Below, piece by piece: positions 1 to 11,400 of a stretch of 64,000 nt of DNA. The notes below the pieces were generated by a model. It saw nothing but the letters and a program-made list of their open reading frames with translations. It had not been told where the DNA came from and ran no database searches. The stretch is from NCBI GenBank assembly GCA_022495005.1, contig JAGYXB010001403.1, positions 310,001 to 374,000 on the forward strand, written 5' to 3'. The stretch is from Rhyacophila brunnea. Its lineage: Eukaryota; Arthropoda; Insecta; Trichoptera; Rhyacophilidae. A program made the position numbers and the translations under genes. The number at the start of each line of letters is the position of its first letter. The first letter of the stretch is position 1.

Positions 1-1200
1 AGGCGGAAAGAGAGGTGGGAGGGGCTGTTCCTATAACGGGCAGCCAGCACTGCCAGTGTATGTTTTACGCGGCAGCAAATTGACTGTGGCAACTCGGCGG
101 TTCCGGGCAGCGCGTCGACAGCAGCTGCCGGGGTCGGCAACAGTGTGTTGCTGTGTGTGCGTCTAGTATGAGTTTTGTATGAAAAATTGGGGATTTCCGA
201 GTTGCGACTGCCGGCAGCAGCAACATGATGTTGCTCGTGTATTCCCGCTCTTATATGTTCAGACAGGCAAGAGATTGATTGATCTCAACAAATAAATATA
301 ATATAATAATAATTATTCTTTTAAATATCACAGTACAAATATTTTAAATGTACCTGTCGAACGAAAATCCATGGTCTGTAGTTTCCCACATAATTTTATC
401 GCAAAATTATCCCGACTGATCATATAATAATATTATTTTTGTTTTCTCGGATCTTTGACGTAGCCTCGCAGACTTACAATTTTTGACAGCTGGATATTTT
501 GAGTGTTGCCCGTATAATAAATATAAGATTTTTTTATTAGACACGGTATAGCTAGACAATATTATTATTATTTTCATTCAAAAAAAAATATTGATTTCAA
601 CTATGTACTTCCTCCATAAATCTTAAATTATCATTAGAAAAAATATAAAAACGTATTAACTTTAATAATATTATATCATTCGCGCCATAATTTTAAAGCA
701 ATATTTATAAGATTGTATAATTGCGAAACAATTACATTTTATTAACAAAGGGGCCAATGACTGGTTTAGTATAAAAATATATATCCGTAAACATGACTGG
801 CTTGGGCATATGAGTTATCGGTATTCAAATCCAAACAATAAAATATAATGTTGTTTGTAATATAAACAATCGTAAATGTCTTCAAATATTAATTTGACCA
901 ATCTGACGTTCAATAATACCTAGGTATCTCAAAATTATTGCTAAGAAGATTGTTTAGTATAAAGTTTATCTTATAAAAATCTAATTTTACTTCCATAATC
1001 TATTGTAAATGTATAGTTCTTCTGTTCGCTTTAACTATCATAAGTGTTTAATGGTTAATAAATTGGAAATCACAGTTTATCTGATCACAAAAAAATTATC
1101 CCAGTATACATTAATTTCATTCTATCTCAAATATACTGTATAATATTACGATAATAATTAGCAAAAAAGTTAAATTTTAAGTTTTATGAAAATGACGAAA
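1..1200. other. Upstream region of Cyclin E, no gene seen
   Basis: The first 250 bases are clearly richer in G+C than the rest and carry repeated GCAGC/GGCAGC words, which could be a distal promoter or a non-coding first exon. From about 280 to 1200 the sequence is AT-rich with many TAATA runs and has no supported coding exon, RNA gene or transposon end. I cannot place a transcription start here. Confidence 0.35.
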
Positions 1201-1429
1201 ATAATTTTGAATTAGCCGGCAAAGCAGAGTCAGCTGGAAGCTAGCAGCTGTGAAATGATTGCGATTTGTCGGCCATATTCCCTCCATGAAATTGACCAAT
1301 CACAACTAAGTTTAAGTCAAGTTTATCCCTACTCCTTCCATTGTCAATAGAATAGCAGTGGAAAAAGGAAATATACCTGAAATTAGCAGAAAACCGTTCT
1401 GCAGCTTCGCCGTTCAACGCAACATTCAC

Positions 1430-1437
1430 GCGCGAAA
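1430..1437 (-). promoter_or_regulatory. E2F-type site (GCGCGAAA)
   Basis: Exact reverse complement of TTTCGCGC, about 1 kb before the Cyclin E start codon. Function is inferred from the consensus and the target gene. Confidence 0.5.
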
Positions 1438-1993
1438 TTATCTTGTACGGCTTGGGTGCTGAGATTTTTAACTGACTTGTGCCTAGTGATTTTACTGGTA
1501 ATTTATTAATCTTTCGTTGAGGAAATCCATTTTTATAATAGCTAAATGTGTTGATGCTTAGCATTTGGCTTCAGCCGGTGTTAGTTTTCCCAGTTCGGTG
1601 CTTTGATCAAATTTTGATTTCGTGCCCCTGTAGAATGAGATGTTTCGTGAATGAAAAAGCATCGAATCTTGAAATAAATGTGATTCGAGATTAAATGATG
1701 TCTTAAGGTAAATATAAAGTGTTCAATGTTTTAATTAGAAATGGGATACTTAATATTCCCGAAAAAAACGTAGCGCGGTAACGCCGAATGATACCATTCA
1801 TTACAGGGTGTGCGGAATACACCACGGTTTTGGTATCAACCAGAGGTTTTAAAGATCGTTATTATCATTTCTGTGTATCGTATTTAATGTCAAATTTAAT
1901 AAGTAGTAAAGTGTTAAAAAAATGTTAAAAATTATGATTAGTTCCATAAAGTTATCACCCCAATGAGCTACGTGTCTAATGGCGTTGCATCAA

Positions 1994-2001
1994 TTTCGCG
2001 C
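1994..2001 (+). promoter_or_regulatory. E2F-type site (TTTCGCGC)
   Basis: Exact TTTSSCGC match extended by GCGCC, about 480 bases before the Cyclin E start codon; the best of the three sites because the following TTTTCGCC adds a near match. Confidence 0.55.
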
Positions 2002-2155
2002 GCCTTTTCGCCTTTAATGTCAAGTTCCTAGTCCAATTCTCGGTGGATTATCTGGTTTTATTGAGTACTAGTATGTATTTTATTTACTGTACGACCGTTT
2101 TTACCGACTAATTGTCTTAAAATGTCGTAATTCTAAACTGGGCTGTAATATTCCG

Positions 2156-2163
2156 GCGCCAAA
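2156..2163 (-). promoter_or_regulatory. E2F-type site (GCGCCAAA)
   Basis: The word GGCGCCAAAA reads TTTTGGCGCC on the minus strand and matches TTTSSCGC with SS = GG. It is the site closest to the first coding exon. Confidence 0.5.
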
Positions 2164-2430
2164 ATTATACGTCGAGGTGTCACACGCGTATCAATTTACG
2201 TATGACTTTTCCACCATAATTTTAGTGCTCATTACGGTCATCATTTAAATATAATTCCGTGTAAGAATTTCGAGATAATATTGAAGTGTTCACTGAGGTG
2301 GTCAGTTTCTTTGGTGTAATGGGGTTTATTCGAGATAACCCTCGAAATTCCACCTGACGCCATTGCTAGTTCAACCGAATTGAAAATTGATAAGCATCCC
2401 TAATAACCTGAATTCATCGCATGTTTTCAG

Positions 2431-2488
2431 GTTTTTCAACGCTCCGTTTCGTCAAGTTGGTGATCCATTGGAAGATGGCTAAATCTGG
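2431..2488 (+). CDS. CycE: Cyclin E exon with start codon (5' UTR plus residues 1-5)
   Basis: An acceptor-like ATGTTTTCAG ends at 2430. The start codon ATG is at 2475 and only 14 coding bases (MAKS plus two bases of a Gly codon) precede the donor GTTAGT at 2489. Joining GG to the next exon's G restores frame into AQMDEQVKK. Because the coding part is so short, this start rests on frame continuity, on splice signals and on the absence of another in-frame start upstream; ATG at 5938 in the next exon is the alternative start. Confidence 0.7.
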
Positions 2489-5400
2489 GTTAGTTATTGT
2501 ACATTTTCCTTCTAAAACTCGTGTGTGGGTGGAGATTTAAGTGTGCTTTACTTGACAGATCCATATCCTGGACATAGTCGCTCTATGGATGTGAAAACGA
2601 TGTGTACGATTGTGGTGGTTCATCCTACAGCAATTGATAATCCCAGTTTTGCCATTATTAGCTTCTAATCCTCAAGTTAACCACTTTTCATAACCATGTG
2701 CCGTTGTAAATGTTAACCGCACGACGTTGCCTTTGGAATTAATGGATGTTTTTATAAGCTGTTCTTTTAATTTGTGTAATATGCCAGCATGTATGTACGG
2801 ATTATGTCTATCGATTGATGCATTACAATTCAGATATCATAAACCACAGTGGTCACGATAAATTTTCATAGGTTACCTATGTATCGCTACAGGCGATTCA
2901 GAGATTGCATTTTCAACGTAGAGCGGGGCCGTGTAATAAAGGTGAGTGAGTATCTTGAACATCTTCATATTAAGCTCCTACTGCATCAAGATGTGTACAA
3001 ATCAACCCACTGCTTGGAGCCTCTGTAGGATTCCACGATTAGGCATTTTCTATGGTCTGTCGTTATAGGTGATTTATGTTGTATGGAAAATTCATACTAT
3101 TTATCACGTGTTATAAAACATTTCTAGTTTTTAAATCTCTCACTTTCCCGACTTGAAATAAATTCTTTGTGTGAAATATTCCTGTCTAGTCATACTATTC
3201 AATAAACATTTTCCTACAGACCTACAAATTTATCCGGAGAATGAGATGGGGGAGCCACTGTTGAAAACTACCCAATCACGACTGCCAAAATCTGACATTC
3301 GAATGACGTTTTTCAATATGGCGTCCTATGGTACCTAGTTCATAGTTCCATTTTTGGTTATTCTCCAGATAAGTTTGTAGGTCTGTACTAATGATATCTT
3401 GGGAACACTGTAATTTTAATCAACTACCAATATGAGAAAAATGTAATAATACACTAGTCACTCCTATAGCTTATTAATTAATATCTATGGTTTTGGTTTT
3501 ATTATCATTTCTTTGATTGCTATCAGCATTTGTTTTTGTAGATTGATGGGTCCAAATAATTAGATGATATTCTTGGAGAACTATTATTCTGTTCATTGAT
3601 CGAAGAGTGTGCTATACGTAACATTTATCAAGTTATTAATTCATTCAGGGCCTAGCCATAATGAAAGACAGGATTACTCTTTAAAGCATTACTCTTATTA
3701 CTATAATCTTCTATGCGAATTCCTATATTTACTATTTTATCAAAGAAGGTTGGTACATATCGATTTTTAATCGGCAGAACAACGTAAGCGACACTTTTTG
3801 GTAAATTGCGTTTTAAACGGAGAACTGTTCAATATCACCTAGCGCGTAAGTGATAAAAATATTACAGCGCGATCTCATTCGCGTGACATTTTTTTAGGGT
3901 CTGTGCCTTTTAGCGTTTTAACTTGTTACCGCATTATGAAGTAGAGCAAAACAACGTAACGGACGTTATTTGATAGTGTAAGCTACGGTACGGTTTATTC
4001 GGTGGTCCTTCTGGTAGTGAGTTGTGCGAAAACCGATATGAGACGAAAGCACGCGCCGTCCAGTAAAACAGGCTGAGATAAAATAAACCTGGTAATAGAG
4101 TTTATTAAACAATAATTACCCGCCGTTCCATCTCACTACTGTCGGAATAATCTACGAAGAATAGTACCTTCTGGTAGATTTTCGAAATGTTCAAAATGTA
4201 TATAAAATTTATACTGAAAATTTAGATTCTTTGAATGAATCCACTAATGTTGTAGAGTCGGAATATTTTCAGAAACGTATTTAATAGACAGTAAGTTCAA
4301 CTTGGGTTTTGATCTACCAAAAAAGATAATAGTGTTCTTTTTGCGAGAAAGTAAAAAATATGTCTGGTGACGAGAGACTTTGGCTAATTGAAACGGATAC
4401 TTCACTCAGAAATGTCACCTTCCGTAAAGGATAAATGCAAGGAGATGTTCCTTAATGATCTCGCCAAAAGTAAAAATCACTATGACGTTTTGTGCGCAAG
4501 TTTTGACCTCGAGAAGGTGCTAAACACTCCCCACGGTGATGAAACCGTAAATTTATATTATAGTCGAAAATACGCATCGATACTATAATGAAAGTAGTCC
4601 ACGAAGGTGGAACAAATAATGGATACTGCTTTTTTTGGGGTGAAACTGATGGTAAGCGTGGCAGTAATGAGATCTCCGCAATCATGCACAAATCTTTGGA
4701 CTGGATTGACAAAGCGGGAAAAAACCAAGGATTTATTATACTGTGATTGGTCAGAATAAGAACCGAGCAACACTGGCTGGCTATGCTGTCTTATTTTATG
4801 AAAAATTCAACTTTCATTGAATTGATAGAAATACATTTTTTATTACCAGGTCGTACTGAATTGATAGAAATACATTTTCTATTACCAGGTCGTACTACAA
4901 TGCCGGTCGATTCCATTCATGCGACAATAATTGAGTCATTTATATTCAGAGTAGTTTGGGCGCTATCGGAATGACCCACCATCATTTCCAACGCTAGGTC
5001 ATCATGTCATATGCAGAATTCCGTAACTGGAAATCTTTCGCTGCTACTTGTATTCCTTCAAAGTTCAAAATTAAATTTGGTGAATTACGAAAGGCATAAT
5101 TTAAAAAACTTACCAAATATTGTACCTACTCTGGTGACAGTAGGACTAAACTGTTAGACCTAGAAAATGTCATCAGATCCCGATCAAGGCCAGTGGGAAA
5201 GCCACGCACACGATGGGGTTTCAACATTACAAAAGATGCCAACCAGCTGCTAAAAATCATGAATGGGAAAAGACGTGCGGAGGACCGTTCCGGCTGGAGG
5301 ACGGCGGTGGATGAGGCCAGGGCTCGATTTGAGCTGTAGCGCCATTGAAGAAGAAGTATTATAATTTCAGTATAAGCAGTAACCAATTATTATTAACCAC

Positions 5401-8400
5401 ATTAACAGAATTCATTTTTGGAACTAATTACGGAAGTAATTTAAAAAAAACCTCTAAAATTTATAAATTGTCGCTTACGTTGTTCTGCCGATTATGGCTC
5501 GATATACTTAAGCCTCAATGTCATTGAGCTACTTTATAAGCTGCTTGTTGGCGAATTTAAAAGCGGGCGAGTCAGCTAGTGCGATTGTGATGATCACATA
5601 CAAAACTTTCCACTCACTCAGAAGCCAACAAGCTAGCGAGTTGAAACTGTCATTTTTGGTACTATTTTGACAGGACGTATTGAGTAGCTCGTTTTTTACC
5701 GGAAGTTCGCTACTATCGCCGGCCGTGGTCCAAAAGGCTTGTCCGTTTAAGTTCAGGAGCACCAACCAATATTTTGTGTTTTTGGAATCCAATGACTTCT
5801 ATTCATACATATTTTCTGAAAATTTAGCTCGATAATCGTGCACCACATAATTGAAAAATACTCAATCTTGAGATTCCCAATAATATGCTTTCTATCGTTG
5901 TATAGTTAATATCATGTTTTGTCATTGCAGGGCTCAAATGGATGAGCAGGTCAAGAAATCAGTCTCTCTGAAGCGGAGACGTACTTCTGATGATGACGAT
6001 GTGAGTAAATTTAGCTCACATTCGATTTTTACATTTTTTTGAAAAGTTCACCTGAAAGTAAGACACATTTTTTTAACGAATTGTAATATATTATTTATTT
6101 TCCTTATACCCATAAGTAAACTTATTTTATTGATATATCATTTAGGATACACAGCAGCCACGGCACAGCACCCATCTGAAGACATGGTCACGGCAGGGCA
6201 AAAAAAATTAATGTTGTTTTTTCAATGTGTGTTTGATCCAGTGTAAGATTTTATATTTATATTATATATATGAGACAGTAGGGTCTATATAAGGTATTTG
6301 CAAATATGGGCATCATAAGAGGCAGTGTCAAATTTCAAACCTTGCTTTATTCTTGCTTTATTCTCTAGTTCTGACTGGCTGTTATATACACTTATTTTTT
6401 TTGGTTTTTCTCTCTAACGACAGCTTTTATTAATTATGGCGCAATTTCTATTTATGGCTCAATTTTTCGATATACAGACAAAAAAATATATTCATTTATT
6501 TTGGAAATTAAAATATTTGGACCGGTGGCGGGACAATAATAAGTCATGAATACCTGCATCGTAAAATTTGACAAATGTCACAATATGATATGAACTACTC
6601 AGCTACGGCAGCTAACCTTGGAAGATTTGTCAAAAGCGTTATTTCTAACAAAAGATTGACATCCTAGACTGAAATCTTTAATGTGAGACATGGCGGCGGC
6701 ACTCGTGTTGTATCTTGTCTATGGTTTTCGATTTCGAAGTATTGTAAATACTGAAACGCGAGAGGAGGGGATCTAGTTCTCCAAGTAAAGATTTCGCACT
6801 GTACTTCATACTATTGATCCTAATAAGAGGCCGCATTTATTTTGAAAATGGAACACATTGGTAATTTTGAATTAAATAAAATGATAATTTTTATTTCAAA
6901 ATCGGAACAGATCTTTTAGAAACTGTATGGATTTTTATGGAAACAAATAATTAGTTACAGACCTACAAACTTATCTGGAGAATGGTCAAAAATGGAACTA
7001 CGAGCTACCATAGGACGCCATATTGAAAAACGTCATCCTAATGTCAGATTTTCTCAACTCATTCTCCAGATATGTTTGTAGGTCTGTACACGGCATTTTG
7101 ATTTATGGTCAACTTTGAATGTATTGCGGCCATAAAACCAGGTTTTAGTGTAATAACATTTTGTTTTTCTGCAATCTCCTTTAATGCCCGTTTGAATGAG
7201 TGGGTAAGTTATTGCCAATAGTTCTAGTAGCATTTCGATTGTTATATGGAAATCAATATGCATTTGAATATTTTTAGGACGTTGAAAACATAATGCCTCC
7301 CGAGAAGCAAGCGGCGACGGGGTTGGGCATCGGCCGTCTGGATTCGGAGGGCACTCGTTCCCTCGGAAGTTCGTCTCCTCTGCAATCCACCAGCGAAGAT
7401 GACATCGATTTTGCAAACCTGGCGCACGCGGAATGTGATGAAGCCACCGACACACTTTATTCCGATGACAATTCTATAGCTTCGCAGTATCCACAACAGA
7501 GTTCTTATAATGTTTTGAGCCCGTTGGAAAATGTTTTGAACGGTGCGGCTACTTCTCAACTAAAAAGAAAACATAGGTAAGTTTTAGTATGAGTTTTTAT
7601 ATTTCTTTAAAACTATTTCTCTAATAAACTATTCCATTACATTTATTGATCAAACACAAAAAATCAGCAGGTTTTGAGACTCAGGATAACAAACATCTAA
7701 TAAGAATAAAAATATAAATATATTTTTTCCAATATTTGTTTATCCAATCTTCTGGTTTTTTATGCATGTTTTTACACAATATCCATATCGTAAAAACATT
7801 TAACTACCTATTGATTTAGCTATTTTCAGGGCTTCAAACCGTTATTTTTTTCCGTTTCGGTTTTCGTTCAAATATTATATCGGATTGATTCCGGGTTTCG
7901 TTCTGAAAAAATTAACAGTTTTTCCTGTTTTCTGTTCAGCTCTGAGTGATTAATTTTTAGATATTTTAGAAATTTATTTTCTACCATAATTTAAAACATT
8001 TTATGGTACTTGTATGATGAAACCAATGGTTATGCTACACCGCACGGCCGTAGCCATAAATTTTTAAAATAACATAAATTATGAGAATTATGTTGGAATG
8101 CGTCAAACTATCATGGATGATTTCTTTGCGCCTTCAATTTGACATATATTTCAAATGAAAAACAACAGTATATTTATTTCATATACATATGTATTATTAT
8201 GCTTGTCGAAATGGTGTTTTCATCAATGTCTAACGCCGACAACTGAAAGAGGGGAGTAAGATCATGTTAACATGCATGGTTGAAAGTGTATCGAACCGAA
8301 AAAACCAGTATTTTTTTTAGTTCGGTTCTGGTTTTTGTTTCGACAAAAATAACGGTTTTTCGGTTTTCGATTCAGTTCTGGTTCGAAGCTCTGGCTATTT

Positions 8401-11400
8401 TGTTTGAAATTGGATTGATAACATTATATTATAAAGTATTACAATATACTGGAATTAAGTAGTCTTGGGGCGAGAGCAATTCCCATTTGCAAGACTCCTC
8501 CCATATTCATCAGTGACACTTGGCGAAGCAAAGACCCCTGATGTCTATCTGCATGAAAATTTTTCATGCGTTTGATTGTAATTTTAATAGTAAAGTCTTG
8601 ACTAAATTCGGTTATACATATTCAGCAATATGAATGAAGCTTCTGAACAGTGAGCTAAATTGGTAAAACTAAAAAATCATCAGAATATCTTAAAACTACA
8701 GTGAAAATACTTTTTTAAAAGAAAAGCTGATGATTTAGTCATGATTGAACAAAGAAAAATTTTTGAGGACAGGAAATGGTGAAGTAGTTTGGATCAATAC
8801 TTCTATTGTTTCTTTAGAAACTCAAATTGTGATTTTTTTTCAGTAAATCAAATGGTCATGCTACCCCTAGAAAAAGAAAATGTCCATTTCCGAGCATCTC
8901 GTGGGGGGACAACGCAGATGTGTGGCAAAAGATGTGCGATGGAGATGCGGTTTGTGCCAATTGGAAATCACATAACCTCTTTGAACTTCACTCAGGTTTG
9001 CAGATGCGGATGCGAGCTATACTCTTGGATTGGCTCAATGAGGTTACTTTTCATTGTTTCTACAACTACAATTTTTTATTCAATACTGAATACACATAAG
9101 ATTAAGAATGTTGGATTCTGTATAACAATAATTACAAGATAAAAAGAACTTTTTATAATGTTTTTAAATTTTCTGTTGAATCATATAAACTTGACTTGAC
9201 TAGCTTAAACGATCAAAAAAAAAATGTATTTGATAGAAATAATACTGAAATGTCATTTTGACACTCATATTGATTTCCATAGTAACACACGTATATATTA
9301 AAAATTTCCTAGCAAGAGGAGTGGATTCCAACCAACAAGAATCCTAGTGGATTGGATTACAGATTTCTTCCGAAATAACTTTTCACACAAAACAGAATTA
9401 ATTGAAAATGAATTTAATTCTACTTAAAGATTGGTAAAAGTATTAAAAAAATGCATTGGCATTGTGGGCTCTATTTACCGAGAGCTTACCGTGGAGAAAC
9501 GTCAGATTTTTCAAGTCTATACCTGAAACCATCCAAACGCCACTTTTTGAGCATAGAGAACCATAGCAAAACCGATATTATAAGCATAGACAATAAATAC
9601 GGCCACAGAGGACAATGAACAATTAACTTTGCTTTAATTTTTTTTTGTTAGCTACATACGATTTATTTTTTATATATTTTATTATATTATTTATTTAAAC
9701 TTTAAACACTATTTTTTTTATTTTTATCTCTTATATTAAGCTAGATTTTTGATTTTGATTGGCCGTCAAGTTTTAGCACCAAACATTTTTTTTCATATTT
9801 TTTAAATGCATACCTTTGAGTAATTTAATTTCATGATTTTTCATGTATTTTTATTGTTTGCATTAAAATTACGCGAAAAATTAGCATTTTTCTATTTTCA
9901 CTAAGCACCCCGTCAAAACATCCCGAACCAAAACAACCGCATCCATTTGGAAGGTCCAGTCAAAAGAGTCTCGCAAATTAGCCAATACGGTGTAATGCCG
10001 GGTCCACACTGGCAACAAGTCGCGCGACAACCTCGTAAAATTTTACGATAATTATCATAATTGCTTAAGAAATTTTACGATAATTATCATACTTATCGTA
10101 AAATTTAACGAGGTTGTTGCGCGACATGTTGCCAGTGTGGACCCGGCATAATGCTCACAAAACATTTCGGTTTTCGCGTAATTTAAATGGAAAAACAATA
10201 AAAAAATAGATGAAAAATCATGTATTAACATCATGTATTTAAAAAACATCAATTATCAAATCAGTGTGAGCCGTTTTATCGAGGCTGTATTGACCTTGCC
10301 AATTGTTTGTGGATGCGAAATGTTTTCGTGGGGCTAATAAACTGGTGCCAGCTTTATTTATTATATATTTAAATGAATACGGGTACGGAATACTGATTAT
10401 GGATATATCTTATAAAAACAATCACTATGTAATCAAAGAGTAAATAAAAGCCATCCAAGCCATTTTCACTCGTATTTCTTATTTATTGATTAAATTTGAG
10501 TCTGAATTATCTGAAAAAATAACAATATCGTTTAGTTAACACGGCTAATTTTATATAAATATGGTTATCTATAATGTTATTTTGAACAATGTTCCTTATT
10601 TTCGCATGTTTAGAGCGTTTTATACGAAGGATTAAGCACGAGTGTCAAAGGTTACATTATATTTATTTCAATATTATGAAATGCATTGGCAAACTATTAC
10701 GCTATACTGATTTTTGAAAACGGCAAATTTTAATAATTTTAAATGTTTGAATTTTATTCATTGTAAATGATTTTTATATTTGTACTTATTGTCTATGTTC
10801 AAAAAGTGGTGTTTAGATATAGACTCGAAAAATCTGACGTTTCTCCCGGGTGATCTCTCGTTAAATAGAGCCCACAATTGTCCTCTAGGCAACTTTGTCC
10901 CCAGGTCTCTTATCAGTGTTTCTGCATCTCTCGTAATGTTCATGCAAACGCAACTAAAAGTCACGGATGCTTTTGAGTTTCACATGCTTCCCCGGTAGAG
11001 GGGCTAGTTTGTCGCTGCGGCTGGCGGTCGTCTATTTTAATTTTGACATATCGAAAACAGATTGAATGTTATAATGTAATGTCGTAATAGTTTTAGGTTA
11101 TTTTCTTGTTTACATAATTAACTTGAGCTGTCATGTGAGGATAGACGAAAATATAATGCAAACTCTTACCCGACCATAAATATCCGCCCAGTATTTTCGT
11201 TGCATTATTGGATACCATTCATAGCACTATGCTTACTTTTGGAGCTATAAGCATATTTGCTATATTATACTGCTTAGTTCAAAAATTGCCTTTCAGACTG
11301 GTCGCATCTAATAACATGAGCGTGTCTTGAACATAGCGTTGGAGCGGACCCTTTTTTGAGTTCTCCGCTCCGGGACCTAATACTTGCTCCGTCTCCGCTC

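Larger units (their letters stand above)
1200..2430 (+). promoter_or_regulatory. Putative Cyclin E promoter region with three E2F-type sites
   Basis: Three exact matches to the E2F consensus TTTSSCGC lie in 735 bases: GCGCGAAA at 1430-1437, TTTCGCGC at 1994-2001 and GCGCCAAA at 2156-2163. Cyclin E is a classical E2F target in animals, and the next recognised element is its first coding exon at 2475. A TCAGTT initiator-like word occurs near 2297, but no start site can be proven. The three sites are seen directly; the regulatory role is inferred from position and from knowledge of the pathway. Confidence 0.55.
3770..5492. mobile_element. DNA transposon relic with 25-bp inverted ends
   Basis: The left end ATCGGCAGAACAACGTAAGC recurs inverted at 5471-5492 (CTTACGTTGTTCTGCCGAT) and both ends are flanked by TA. 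The interior holds a decayed protein-coding region (about 4360-4980) and, downstream, a short LINE 3' fragment. The superfamily is not certain; the coding relic belongs to a repetitive arthropod protein family with RNase-H-like features. Confidence 0.7.

Noticed and set aside
7054..7559. Minus-strand frames opposite Cyclin E exon 3
   Set aside because: Antisense shadows of a GC-rich coding exon.
8789..9142. 117-codon frame MDQYFYCFF
   Set aside because: Wrong phase over Cyclin E exon 4; the correct phase gives the cyclin box.
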